The notes under the pieces are model-generated. The model searched no databases and was not told the DNA's origin. It worked only from the letters and a program-made list of their open reading frames with translations. The position numbers and the translations under genes are program-made. From the NCBI RefSeq assembly GCF_000308315.1, contig NZ_CALJ01000058.1:1-42276 (forward strand): a stretch of 42,276 nucleotides of DNA, written 5' to 3'. Position 1 is the stretch's first letter. Every line of letters begins with the position of its first letter. This DNA is from Legionella tunisiensis. GTDB lineage: Bacteria > Pseudomonadota > Gammaproteobacteria > Legionellales > Legionellaceae. Below are positions 9,376 through 19,315 of this stretch, in pieces.

Positions 9376-11246
9376 GCCGGCTCTCGATGCTTTTTAAGAT
9401 AAATTAACAACAAAGACAAGGCTGCTGGTGTGACACCAGAAATACGTCCTGCCTGCGCCATAGTTCTTGGTTTGATACGGCTTAATTTCTGAATAACTTC
9501 GGTCGACAAGCCAGGAACAGCAGTATAGTCAAGATGGTCCGGTAACTGGGTATTCTCATGCTTGCGTAAGCGCTCAATGTCCAAGAGTTGCCGTTCTATA
9601 TAACCTGCGTATTTACTTTGAATTTCCACTTGTTCGGCAACGTCATTGGCTAACTCCGGTAAACCCAAATGAGCAACAGCCTGCAAATCCTTGTAGTTGA
9701 TTTCCGGACGTTTGAGCAGATCGGCGGCACGGCAATCTTGTTGCAGCGGATTTTCGATCATAGTGGCAAAATCTTCGTTGTGCGCAACGCGGATCCAAGT
9801 CTCTTTCAGTTGCGTTTGTGCTTGCTCGATGGCTTCCCGCTTTTGACAAAAAGCTTGCCAGCGCTCGTCGCCGACTAACCCTAGCTCTCGGCCTTTTTCT
9901 GTCAGACGAAGATCGGCATTATCCTCACGCAAAAGCAGACGATATTCTGCTCTTGAGGTAAACATACGATAGGGCTCTTGCGTTCCACAGGTAATCAAAT
10001 CATCGATGAGAACACCCATATAGGCTTCATCGCGACGGGGGCACCACAAAGGTTTTTCTTGTGTTTGCAGGGCCGCATTCATGCCGGCAATTAAACCCTG
10101 TGCTGCCGCTTCTTCATAGCCAGTAGTGCCATTGATTTGGCCAGCAAAAAAGAGATTAGAAAGCGGTTTGGTTTGTAGATAAGGTGTTAGACCGCGTGGG
10201 TCGAAATAATCGTATTCAATGGCATACCCTGGTCGAGTAATATGAGCGTTTTCAAATCCTTTGATAGTACGGACAAATTGAACTTGTACTTCGAAAGGTA
10301 AACTAGTTGATATGCCATTGGGATAAATTTCGTCTGTCGTTAATCCCTCAGGCTCAACAAAAATTTGATGAGATGTTTTATCGGCAAAGCGCACTACTTT
10401 GTCTTCAATCGAAGGACAATAGCGAGGACCAATTCCCTCAATAACACCAGCATACATGGGTGATTGATGCAAATTGGCTTGAATAATTTCATGGGTAGCG
10501 GCAGTTGTATGTGTTATGTAGCAGGGGAGTTGCTGTGGATGCAGTGCCGTAGTACCCAGATAGGAAAATACGGGTACTGGTGTATCGCCAGGTTGAACTG
10601 ACATTTGCGTATAATCCAGCGATCGCCCATCAATACGAGGAGGTGTTCCAGTTTTCAAACGACCGACAGGCAATTCCAGTTCGCGTAAGCGTTTTGCTAA
10701 AGCAATGGCGGGTGGATCACCAGCGCGCCCACCAGCATATTGACTCATGCCCACATGAATTTTGCCACCTAAAAAGGTACCAACAGTCAAAACGACAGCA
10801 TGAGCCCGCAAAACTAAACCCATCTGGGTAACAACACCTTTGACTTGTTCCCCTTCAACCAGCAAATCATCAACTGCTTGTTGAAACAGGGTTAAATTAA
10901 CCTGATTTTGTAATTGTTGGCGAATCGCCTGCCGGTAAAGGACGCGATCCGCTTGCGCGCGAGTGGCTCTTACTGCGGGTCCTTTAGACGCATTGAGAAT
11001 ACGAAACTGGATACCTGCTTTATCGGCAGCTAAAGCCATAGCACCATCTAGTGCGTCAATTTCTTTCACCAGATGGCCTTTACCAATACCGCCGATTGCG
11101 GGATTGCAAGACATTTGCCCAAGCATATCCATATTATGGGTAAGCAGCAGGGTTTGAGCGCCTAGGCGGGCTGCTGCGAGTGCTGCTTCTGTACCAGCAT
11201 GGCCACCACCAACAACAATGACGTCGTAATGTTTTTCAAGATTCAT
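9372..11246 (-). CDS. mnmG: tRNA uridine 5-carboxymethylaminomethyl modification enzyme MnmG (GidA)
   Basis: FAD enzyme that, with MnmE, makes the cmnm5/nm5 modification at wobble U34 of certain tRNAs. I start at ATG 11246 ([20 protein letters not shown]), because the longer frame from 11306 begins inside the promoter. Visible parts are the dinucleotide-binding [31 protein letters not shown], the second FAD signature [30 protein letters not shown], and the C-terminal helical domain that binds MnmE and tRNA. 624 aa, normal for the family; the frame is intact. First gene of the operon. Confidence 0.96.
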   Translation of the reverse strand: MNLEKHYDVIVVGGGHAGTEAALAAARLGAQTLLLTHNMDMLGQMSCNPAIGGIGKGHLVKEIDALDGAMALAADKAGIQFRILNASKGPAVRATRAQADRVLYRQAIRQQLQNQVNLTLFQQAVDDLLVEGEQVKGVVTQMGLVLRAHAVVLTVGTFLGGKIHVGMSQYAGGRAGDPPAIALAKRLRELELPVGRLKTGTPPRIDGRSLDYTQMSVQPGDTPVPVFSYLGTTALHPQQLPCYITHTTAATHEIIQANLHQSPMYAGVIEGIGPRYCPSIEDKVVRFADKTSHQIFVEPEGLTTDEIYPNGISTSLPFEVQVQFVRTIKGFENAHITRPGYAIEYDYFDPRGLTPYLQTKPLSNLFFAGQINGTTGYEEAAAQGLIAGMNAALQTQEKPLWCPRRDEAYMGVLIDDLITCGTQEPYRMFTSRAEYRLLLREDNADLRLTEKGRELGLVGDERWQAFCQKREAIEQAQTQLKETWIRVAHNEDFATMIENPLQQDCRAADLLKRPEINYKDLQAVAHLGLPELANDVAEQVEIQSKYAGYIERQLLDIERLRKHENTQLPDHLDYTAVPGLSTEVIQKLSRIKPRTMAQAGRISGVTPAALSLLLIYLKKHREPA

Positions 11247-11277
11247 ATTAGGGAAATTATTGCGCAACAAAGCCGCA

Positions 11278-11306
11278 ATTATACACTTTTTTGTCAGTAT
11301 ACCCAA
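11278..11306 (-). promoter_or_regulatory. Sigma70-type promoter of the mnmG-rsmG-parA-parB operon
   Basis: On the minus strand, TTGGGT (11306-11301) is separated by 17 bases from a perfect TATAAT (11283-11278). This puts the transcript start near 11270, about 25 bases before the chosen mnmG ATG. Confidence 0.7.
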
Positions 11307-11329
11307 CCTTCTCAGGCTAGGTTTGCGTT

Positions 11330-13239
11330 CTAATTGTTCTTGGTGACTAAAGATATCTCAATATCCCGAGAGGCTGTCGTATATCGACTAACGCTTTTGA
11401 AGAAAGATGATTTTTTCGGCTCACCTAATAAGCTCGCAGAAAATTCAGTTAATTTGGTATCTTGTAAATAAGCTTCCTTGACTGAGGATGTAAAGGCTTT
11501 GAATTTTTCATTTTCAAACTTAGATAGTTCAGCGTTATTAGGGGCAGAGTTTTCAATAATTCGGTTCGATTCTTCTCCCAGGACCAAACCGACTGCCAAT
11601 ACAGCCAGACTTCTACTTTTTGGCAAGAACAGGGAGGAAAAACAAGCAATGGTAAAAAGGTATCAATCAATACTGAACGATATAGCTGTTTTCGCTGATA
11701 AGTGACCATTTGCTCGTGGTACTTCGTATTATTAATAAAGCTTTGTATCGTTAAATAAAGCTGTTTTTGCAGATTTTCATCAGTCTCGCTACCTAATTTA
11801 ATCAGAGCAGCTTTGCATTCCGTTCGAATTTTGTTCCTGAGATTGGTTGGTTTTATTTAACTCCAAAAGACCACTGACTGCAGTAGTTGCTGTCGTTAGG
11901 GCAAAGCAGAGAAATGCACCCACTGCTGCCAGAGTTAAAGCAGTTGGGGCCAATATCGTACCAGGAAGTAAAAAGAAACTACAATTTACAGTGAAAGCCA
12001 GAAGTAGTGCGATAGCATAAAGCAGATCATTGATGAAGCCATACTTAGTAAATTTCCAGTTAAATTCACAATTGGCTTTCATTTTGGCAATTTGATCTTT
12101 TCGCGTTTGTAATGCGTTTCGTTCTTTTTCCAGTGTTAATTTTTCGCTGTTCTCAAGCGGTTTCCGTAATTGCTCTTCAATTTTGTCGATGCCGTCTTGC
12201 AAAATTGTCATATCACGATCATAGGCAGATATTTCTTTATTGTGTTTAGTCCATTCTTCGTGGAATTTGATCGCAGTGAGTGTCACATCCATTAGCAATA
12301 ACGCAGCAGTTAATACATTACCGTAGTAACCGGCCATACCGCTGCCTTTGAGCCAGAAAAACAAACCAGGTTAGCAGTGGCCCAGATAAAATCGTTAAGC
12401 AGAGCAAATTTTCGTTGATCCCACTGAGTCATGAAGCGTTCTTGCTTGGTAATTTTCTCCTCATCAGCGCTCATCCATGGATTAGAATAAGTATGTTTTA
12501 ATAACATCAAAAGACTTATGCCGCCACGAGCATAATAGAGCATCCAACTCATATTCCCAGTATAAGGAGATGGTATACCTAAACGTTCCTGCGCCTGCGT
12601 TTTATTAAAGAAATCTTCGGATAATAAATCGAGCACTGATGCAAGCAAACCACCACCCCAGATCCAGTAAAGGCGCTTAACATTGACAGCAGTCATCCAT
12701 TCGTTAAGGAGCAAGGTTTTGCCATCCGTGTTATACATTTCGTACATCCTATCCACTAACCATCTTGCAATAATAGTCAGGCCTAACAAGCGCATGGCTT
12801 TATTTGAAGTAGCGATCTCTCTTGCTAGCATTTTTTCAGGTGTTATGGGTTTATTAATTGATGGTGCATTATCCAAGTCTTGAATAAGATCGCTACAAAG
12901 AGTTATTTTTTCCTGCAGTATAGGCAAAGCTTGTCTTTCACCTTCAAGTTCATCAAGTTGATATTGCGAGTAAAGAAGGTAAAAGGTAAAAAGTAATTCC
13001 TCGCGACGAAATTCTTGTTGCTCTTCAGTTAAAAAAGCATTCTTTACTGGTGTTAGTTCTTTACTGTAATAAGCCAGTAAGGCGGGGAAAAAAGGCCTGT
13101 TCTTAGATAGCTCAGCAGGAGATAGTTTTATTTTTGTATTAGGGTTAAGGTGATTAGTATACAAATTCAGGATAGATTCACGTTCCTCAGATGTCAGCAT
13201 AGCAAATGAAGTTTTTATAAATGGAACGTTAGCAGGCAT
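11330..13239 (-). CDS. Polytopic membrane protein of unknown function, about 636 aa (three frameshifts)
   Basis: The protein is not recognised. Start chosen at ATG 13239 ([14 protein letters not shown]) with GAGG upstream. Three run errors split it: A run 12357-12361 (add one; joins TANLVCF to [14 protein letters not shown]), T run 11829-11832 (remove one; joins QSQEQ to [13 protein letters not shown]), and GGG 11632-11634 (add one; joins VFPP to [15 protein letters not shown]). The repaired protein has a soluble helical N-terminal 150 residues, several membrane segments (about 165-330), a charged coiled coil rich in E/K/Q (about 355-410), a hydrophobic hairpin (about 425-480), and a soluble tail after a final membrane pair. 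The layout is like that of Legionella membrane hypotheticals, some of which are Dot/Icm substrates; no secretion signal can be shown here. Confidence 0.7.
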
Positions 13240-13466
13240 AAACGATAACCTCAATAAATTAAATAGCCTCAATACAGGGAATACTACTGAAATAGCGCAA
13301 AATGCTCTTTTTATAACATAGCTCTTATTTGAGCAACAAGCAGGTAAGAATAAATTTACACAATTGATAACTTAATTATGAAATCAGCCGTGATTTTGTT
13401 AAAAAAAGAGATTTGAGCTGCAATTGTATCCAAGATGATTATAATTGTCACTAAAAATAAAGACGG

Positions 13467-13496
13467 TTGGCAGTTAAATAATCAACGGTGTAAAAT
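13467..13496 (+). promoter_or_regulatory. Candidate sigma70 promoter of queC
   Basis: TTGGCA (13467-13472), an 18-base spacer, then TAAAAT (13491-13496), each matching five of six consensus bases. It lies about 25 bases before the queC ATG. The rest of the 282-base gap 13240-13521 shows only AT-rich sequence and no convincing riboswitch. Confidence 0.5.
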
Positions 13497-13521
13497 TACT
13501 CCTTTTGTAAGTGGGTAAAAA

Positions 13522-14193
13522 ATGAAAAAAGCAGTTGTTTTATTATCAGGAGGTCTTGATTCTACGACCTGCTTAGCAATGGCAAAAGCGCAAGGGTTTG
13601 CTTGTTATGCACTTAGCTTTGCTTATGGCCAAAGGCATTCTGTGGAATTATCGGCGGCCCGACGGGTTGCTGCTCATTTGCAGGTAGTAGAACATCGGGT
13701 GGTGACGCTTGATCTCGACCAATTTGGTGGTTCGGCCTTAACCGATGAAACGGTGTCGGTACCTGATTATAAAGGAGATGGTCTTATTCCTGTCACGTAT
13801 GTCCCTGCGCGTAACACGGTATTTTTATCCATTGCACTTGGTTTTGCAGAAGTCATTGCTGCTCGCGATATTTTCATTGGTGTCAGCGCAATTGATTATT
13901 CAGGTTATCCAGATTGTCGTCCGGAGTTTATTGCCGCTTTTGAGCACATGGCTAATTTAGCAACCAAGGCGGGAGTAGAAGGTGAATTTGTTAAATTGCA
14001 TACACCCTTACAGTATTTAAGTAAGGCGGAAACTATTTTAGCGGGCAAGCATTTAGGCGTGGATTATGCATTGACCGTATCTTGTTATCAAGCCACTGAA
14101 AGTGGTCATGCCTGTGGGCGTTGTGATAGCTGTACCTATCGCCGACAAGGCTTTAAGGCTGCTGGAATTGCTGATCCAACGTTGTATCTTTAA
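13522..14193 (+). CDS. queC: 7-cyano-7-deazaguanine synthase QueC
   Basis: Makes preQ0 from 7-carboxy-7-deazaguanine with ATP and ammonia, a step of queuosine biosynthesis. 223 aa, intact. The PP-loop is [10 protein letters not shown] at residues 7-16, followed by the [10 protein letters not shown] and [13 protein letters not shown] segments. A C-terminal zinc site is formed by SCYQ...[12 protein letters not shown]. It stands alone here; no queE or queF is adjacent, though a YhhQ-type transporter lies at 22477. Confidence 0.96.
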   Translation: MKKAVVLLSGGLDSTTCLAMAKAQGFACYALSFAYGQRHSVELSAARRVAAHLQVVEHRVVTLDLDQFGGSALTDETVSVPDYKGDGLIPVTYVPARNTVFLSIALGFAEVIAARDIFIGVSAIDYSGYPDCRPEFIAAFEHMANLATKAGVEGEFVKLHTPLQYLSKAETILAGKHLGVDYALTVSCYQATESGHACGRCDSCTYRRQGFKAAGIADPTLYL

Positions 14194-14367
14194 GTACTCC
14201 TGACGTGAGTTCGATATTAAATTAAATTATTTTTGATCTCGAGCGAGTATATGGATATTAACACGAATTGTTTTACGGTTATGTTACAACATGTTGTACA
14301 TTTTCAGTTCGTTTTCAGTTAACCGCCTGCTATGATTCGCCTCGGTTACTAAAACAAGGAGAAAAAC

Positions 14368-14723
14368 ATGACTGTTTTGGAGTTTTCAAGGAGGCATTGG
14401 GCTGCGGCATCAGCTCTTTTTATTGCAACATCGTTTGCACTTGCGACGGGAACAATAATTTTTCTTCATCCTGGAATTATACTGGCAGTAGCGGGATTCA
14501 CCGTAGCCGATGCTATGCCCTTAGCATTTATAGGGTCAATGTCACTGCCCGCTGCCATGACTATATTGTCTACCCTGGTTTTAGCATAAATCTGATTCTT
14601 AGTACATTCTTTAATATAGTTGTTGCAATCTATAATGCGATAGATCATTTTTCCGACCTCCCCCTATTAGTTTGGGAGACCATTATGAAAATGAGAATAG
14701 AGGTCTATTACGGAAATTATTAA
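14368..14723 (+). CDS. Small membrane protein, first unit of a tandem duplication (frameshift)
   Basis: Not recognised. Starts MTVLEFSRRHWAAASALF behind AAGGAG. Two hydrophobic segments are joined by GFTVADAMPLAFIGSMSLPAA. The frame breaks in the T run 14579-14582; one more T gives LVFSINLILSTFFNIVVAIYN, matching LVFSINLVASILFNTVVSIYN of the next unit. As read, it then ends at 14723 (118 aa). Adding a T to the run 14648-14652 instead would run it straight into the downstream unit, making one protein of about 286 aa with two repeats. I cannot decide between two genes and one fused gene. Confidence 0.55.
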
Positions 14724-15226
14724 GTGAACATTGGGCGGTGACTTTCGCCCTTCTTATTGCGACAGCATTCTCTATTGCAATTGCTATGGTTGCGTTTCTT
14801 TACCCATCAGTCATTCTGGCAATTGCTGGGTTTACTTTATTTGATACCACACCCTTAGCATTTATAGGACCTATGCCTCTCCCAGCCGCCGTCCTTACCA
14901 TAACGGCTCTTGTTTTTAGTATTAATCTGGTTGCCAGTATTCTTTTTAATACAGTCGTTAGTATTTATAATGGTTTGGATCATTTGTTGCAGCCTGAATC
15001 AAAAGAGCTTTCTATAGCTAGTAGTCATCTTAATATGCAGATGAGTGGTTTGGAAAAAAGACGAGCTGGCGGCGATAGTATAACTTCTATTATTGACGGT
15101 GAAGATTATGGTGATGGTATTAATCATTGTTCGCCACTTGCTTCGCCAACCCGAGGCATCAAAATTGATGGCCACATTTATCCAGATACAGAACAAGGCT
15201 CTCAACACCAAAATAACTGTTTTTAA
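14672..15226 (+). CDS. Small membrane protein, second unit of the tandem duplication, with soluble tail
   Basis: A paralogue of the unit just upstream: EHWAVTFALLIATAF, GFTLFDTTPLAFIGPMPLPAA and FSINL repeat its features. After the shared part comes a soluble C-terminal tail of about 80 residues rich in S, G and D that the first unit lacks. The start is unclear: TTG 14672 is in frame but has no good ribosome site. ATG 14685 has GGGAG upstream but needs one added A at 14694-14695 (MKMRNRGLLRKLL). A fusion to the first unit is also possible. Function unknown. Confidence 0.55.
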   Translation: MGDHYENENRGLLRKLLSEHWAVTFALLIATAFSIAIAMVAFLYPSVILAIAGFTLFDTTPLAFIGPMPLPAAVLTITALVFSINLVASILFNTVVSIYNGLDHLLQPESKELSIASSHLNMQMSGLEKRRAGGDSITSIIDGEDYGDGINHCSPLASPTRGIKIDGHIYPDTEQGSQHQNNCF

Positions 15227-15274
15227 TTGCGTAGGCAAGAAAGAACCTAGAGACATTTTGCTAGTTGCTAGCGA

Positions 15275-15838
15275 TTATTCTTGCCAACGCTTAACTAAGC
15301 CGCTATCAATATCGAACAAATCTAAAATTCTGCCGACACTATGGTTAATCAAATCATCAATCGTTTGTGGTTGAGTATAAAAGGCAGGGACAGGTGGGCA
15401 AATAATTCCGCCCATTTGTGTGACGGTGACCATGTTTTGCAGATGTCCCAGATGCAAGGGGGTTTCTCTTGGCATTAAAACCAAACGACGGCGCTCTTTA
15501 AGAACGACGTCGGCCGCGCGGGTAAGCAAAGTCCCTGTAATACCATGAGCAATTTCGCCAAGTGTTTTCATAGAGCAGGGAGCGATAATCATGCCTTTTG
15601 TTTTATAGGATCCACTCGCGATAGACGCACCGATATCAGTAGCAGGATGGTAAATATCAGCCAAATCTTTAAGTTCTTCCATGGTCAAATTGGTTTCGTA
15701 AGCACGAGTTAGTTGAGCGGCTTTACTCACGACTAGATGAGTTTCGATAGGAAAATTTTTTAATACTTCCAATAAACGAATGCCGTAAATAATACCGGAT
15801 GAGCCGCTAATACCAATAATAAGACGAGGGTTATTCAT
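15275..15838 (-). CDS. ubiX: Flavin prenyltransferase UbiX
   Basis: Makes prenylated FMN, the cofactor of the UbiD decarboxylase in ubiquinone synthesis. 187 aa, intact. The Rossmann-like start is [20 protein letters not shown]; then come [24 protein letters not shown] with the flavin-binding SGS and the conserved [28 protein letters not shown] follows, the family signature near residue 120. It faces metG across a 125-base divergent intergenic region. Confidence 0.96.
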   Translation of the reverse strand: MNNPRLIIGISGSSGIIYGIRLLEVLKNFPIETHLVVSKAAQLTRAYETNLTMEELKDLADIYHPATDIGASIASGSYKTKGMIIAPCSMKTLGEIAHGITGTLLTRAADVVLKERRRLVLMPRETPLHLGHLQNMVTVTQMGGIICPPVPAFYTQPQTIDDLINHSVGRILDLFDIDSGLVKRWQE

Positions 15839-15925
15839 GAGGATTTATTATCCTTTTTTATCGGGCAACCATAATATTAGTCTCTATTGTAACGTATAAA
15901 TGGAGCATTCCGACGGCGTATGCGT

Positions 15926-15931
15926 TATAAT
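15926..15931 (+). promoter_or_regulatory. Candidate -10 box of metG
   Basis: A perfect TATAAT 32 bases before the metG ATG. No convincing -35 hexamer stands 16-18 bases upstream, so support is limited. Confidence 0.35.
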
Positions 15932-15963
15932 TTGCCATTTTTATTGTTGCGAGCAATCACTTT

Positions 15964-17979
15964 ATGACAACAGTCCGCAAAATGCTGGTGACCAGCGCAC
16001 TCCCTTATGCGAATGGGCATTTACATCTTGGACATTTGGTCGAACATATTCAGACCGATATTTGGGTGCGTACTCATAAAATGCTAGGTCACCAGTGTAT
16101 CAGCGTTTGTGGTGATGATGCCCATGGTACGCCCATTATGCTGAAAGCCGAACAATTAGGAATTACGCCAGAAGAACTGACTACTCAAATGAAGCAGAGT
16201 CATGAACAGGATTTTAAAGCGTTTTCTATTAATTACGATTGTTACCACACGACTCATTCCCAGGAAAACCGTGTTTTGGCTGCTCATATTTATGAACGAT
16301 TACAAGCAGCTGGTGCTATTGTTAAAAAACCATTCGCCAAGCTTACGATCCAGTGAAGGCAATGTTTTTGCCCGATCGTTATGTGAAAGGGACTTGTCCC
16401 AAATGTGGTGCCGCCGATCAATACGGTGATAATTGTGAATCTTGTGGGGCAACCTACGCACCAACCGAGCTTATTGATCCTGTCTCTGCTATTTCCGGTG
16501 CAAAACCAATTGAAAAAGAGTCGGAGCATTATTTCTTTGATTTGCCACGGTATGAACAATTATTGAAGGAATGGACACGCAATGGGCATTTGCAAAACAG
16601 AAGTAGCCAACAAATTGGATGAATGGTTTGCTGCTGGCTTAAAGCAGTGGGATATTTCGCGTGACGCGCCTTATTTTGGTTTTCAAATTCCTGGCGTCAG
16701 TGATAAGTATTTCTATGTCTGGTTAGATGCACCTATAGGTTATATGGCCAGTTTTAAGAAATACTGTGATGAAAATAATTTGTCCTTTGTTGAATTTTGG
16801 GATAAAAATTCTACAACGGAGTTGTACCACTTCGTAGGTAAAGATATTGTTTATTTCCATGCTTTGTTTTGGCCGGCTTTATTAGCAGCGAGTGGATATC
16901 GGTTGCCCACCGCAATTTTCACACATGGTTTTCTAACCGTGAATGGCCAGAAAATGTCAAAATCACGCGGTACTTTTGTTGAAGCTCGCACGTACCTTGC
17001 TCATTTGCATCCAGACTATTTACGTTATTATTTTGCTGCAAAACTAAATAGCCGAGTGGATGATTTGGATTTGAATTTTGATGATTTTATTAACCGGGTG
17101 AATGCAGATTTGGTAGGTAAAGTGGTTAATATTGCCAGTCGCTGCGCTGGTTTTATTAATAAGCGTTTTGATAACCAATTGGCAACCGAATTAGCCGAAC
17201 CGGCTCTTTATCAGCAACTGTTGGCTCAACGGACGGAGATTGTTGATGCCTTTGTTCAGCGTGATTATGCGCGTGCTATCAGACAAATCATGGAATGTGC
17301 TGATCGAGTTAATCAATATATCGATACGAACAAGCCCTGGGTACTTGCCAAGGACAATGAACGTTTGACTGATGTCCAGGCAATTTGCACCATGGGTTTG
17401 AATCTATTTCGTTTGTTGATGACTTATTTAAAACCAGTATTACCAATGATGGCGGAAGCGAGCGAACAATTTCTAAATTGCGAAGCGTTTAGCTGGGATA
17501 ATATCGATAGACCGCTCCTTGGCCACAAGATTAATACATTTAGACCTCTCATGGTGCGAGTAGAAAAAGAGAAAATCGATGCCATGCTATTACAAACCAA
17601 GGAGTCCTTAGTGAGTACAACTGATGTTCAAGAAAAACAGGATAAAGTGACAGTGAATACAATCAGCATTGAAGATTTTACCAAGGTTGATTTACGGGTA
17701 GCTCGAATTGTGTCTGCTGAGGCTGTAGAGGGAGCGGATAAATTATTGCGGTTACAATTGGATATTGGCGATGGAAAGCGGCAAGTATTTGCTGGAATTA
17801 AAAGCGCTTATGCACCGGATGATCTCGTAGGCCGTTTGACTGTAGTAGTTGCTAATTTAGCTCCACGAACCATGCGTTTTGGGGTATCCGAAGGGATGGT
17901 ATTGGCAGCGGGTGATGGGAAAGATATTTTTCTTTTACAACCGGATGCAGGAGCGCAACCTGGGATGAAGATAAAATAA
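15964..17979 (+). CDS. metG: Methionyl-tRNA synthetase (two frameshifts)
   Basis: Charges tRNA-Met with methionine. Repaired length 671 aa, the normal long form. Parts in order: [17 protein letters not shown] (HIGH box), GDDAHGTP, a knuckle with CPKCG and CESCG for zinc, [18 protein letters not shown] (KMSKS loop), the anticodon-binding helices, and a C-terminal tRNA-binding domain ([16 protein letters not shown] onward). Breaks: A run 16324-16329 (add one; gives [16 protein letters not shown]) and A run 16594-16597 (remove one; gives [14 protein letters not shown]). An essential gene, so both breaks are read as sequencing errors. Its stop shares one base with the next start. Confidence 0.95.
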
Positions 17980-18587
17980 TGGTTTCTGTTAAGGCAATTG
18001 ACGAGTTATTACCACAGACTCAATGTGGTGAGTGTGGTTATTCGGGCTGTTTACCTTATGCTGAAGCATTAGCCCAAGGCATTGCTCCTATAGATCGCTG
18101 CCCACCTGGCGGGGTGACAACAATGCAAGCGCTTGGTGAGTTGCTAGGCGTGAATACAGAAGCCTACCTGGCAACAGTCGAAGCAAATACTCGTCCGCCT
18201 TCTTTAGCTGTTATTCGTGAGGCTGAATGCATTGGTTGTACCAAATGCATTCAAGCTTGTCCTGTCGATGCGATTATTGGTAGTGCTAAGTTGATGCATG
18301 CTGTGATTGCCCATGAATGTACAGGCTGTGGGCTTTGTGTGGCCCCCTGCCCGGTAGACTGTATTGAACTAGTGAATTTACCAGAATCCGGCTACGATAA
18401 GACAGTAGTTCGTCAACGATTTCACGCCAAACAAGCACGCCTGCTAAGAGAGGAGCAGGAGAAACAGCAGGTTTATCGTGAAAAGCGCCAATTGGCAGTT
18501 AAAACCAGCGATGCCAGGCAGGATATCCAAGCCAAACAGGATTATATCAAGCAGGCACTAGCAAGAGTGCAGGCAAAAAAGACATGA
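17979..18587 (+). CDS. rnfB: RnfB-type iron-sulfur protein without membrane anchor
   Basis: Ferredoxin-like electron carrier of the RnfB/RsxB family. 202 aa. It opens with the ACS/RnfB cluster-binding module (CGECGYSGC...RCPPGG), then two 4Fe-4S ferredoxin motifs, [12 protein letters not shown] and [12 protein letters not shown], and a charged helical tail. The N-terminal membrane helix of canonical RnfB is absent, and no other rnf gene is in view. Translationally coupled to metG before it and nth after it (ATGA overlap). It probably serves as a soluble iron-sulfur electron donor; the partner is unknown. Confidence 0.88.
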   Translation: MVSVKAIDELLPQTQCGECGYSGCLPYAEALAQGIAPIDRCPPGGVTTMQALGELLGVNTEAYLATVEANTRPPSLAVIREAECIGCTKCIQACPVDAIIGSAKLMHAVIAHECTGCGLCVAPCPVDCIELVNLPESGYDKTVVRQRFHAKQARLLREEQEKQQVYREKRQLAVKTSDARQDIQAKQDYIKQALARVQAKKT

Positions 18588-19216
18588 ATAAAGCAAAGCG
18601 CCGTGCTATTTTTGAACGTTTTCGTGCTCAAAATCCATATCCTACAACAGAATTGCATTACAACTCGTCGTTTGAATTGCTCATCGCTGTTATGCTTTCC
18701 GCGCAAGCAACCGATGTGAGTGTTAATAAGGCAACGGCTAAACTCTTTCCTATTGCTAATACGCCCAAAGCAATATTGGCTCTGGGAGAGGAGCAATTAA
18801 AGACTTATATAAAAACCATTGGTTTATTTAATAGTAAAGCGCAAAATGTGATAAAGACTTGCCAACACCTTATTGAAAAATACAATGGCCAAGTACCAGA
18901 CAGTCGTGACGCTTTAGAAGCATTGCCAGGTGTGGGGCGTAAAACAGCTAATGTGGTGCTCAATACAGCGTTTGGTCAACCAACGATGGCAGTAGACACT
19001 CATATTTTTCGGGTTGCTAATCGAACTGGAATAGCACCAGGAAAAACGCCCTTGGCTGTTGAATTAGCCTTACTTAAGCAGATTGATAAAGAATTTATAC
19101 ACGATGCCCACCATTGGCTTATTTTACATGGCCGCTATGTCTGTGTTGCTCGCAAACCGCGTTGCCCTGATTGTCTTATTCGCGATCTTTGTGAGTTTGA
19201 GCATAAAACCACATAA
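18584..19216 (+). CDS. nth: Endonuclease III
   Basis: DNA glycosylase/AP lyase that removes oxidised pyrimidines. 210 aa, intact. The helix-hairpin-helix is [16 protein letters not shown], with the catalytic Lys in GRKTAN and the catalytic Asp in AVDTHIFRV. The 4Fe-4S cluster is C-x6-C-x2-C-x5-C in [17 protein letters not shown]. It is coupled to rnfB, a pairing common in gamma-proteobacteria that fits a shared iron-sulfur context. Confidence 0.96.
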   Translation: MNKAKRRAIFERFRAQNPYPTTELHYNSSFELLIAVMLSAQATDVSVNKATAKLFPIANTPKAILALGEEQLKTYIKTIGLFNSKAQNVIKTCQHLIEKYNGQVPDSRDALEALPGVGRKTANVVLNTAFGQPTMAVDTHIFRVANRTGIAPGKTPLAVELALLKQIDKEFIHDAHHWLILHGRYVCVARKPRCPDCLIRDLCEFEHKTT

Positions 19217-19315
19217 TCAGAGTATTCTGAGGCTACTCGCTAAAAAAATAGGCTACTCTGGTAATTTTTTAACGTTACCCCTAGAATAAAATTTTGACTA
19301 TTGCCGGAGAGCAAT

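Noticed and set aside
11247-11306. Longer N-terminus for mnmG from 11306
   Set aside because: It would overlap a good promoter and adds residues not typical of MnmG.
14208-14225. Third full copy of the dispersed repeat after queC
   Set aside because: Only the first dozen or so bases match; the second hairpin is not present, so it is noted only as a possible remnant.
15260-15272. GCTAG/CTAGC palindrome as terminator of ubiX
   Set aside because: Five-base arms with no T tract on either strand; too weak to call.
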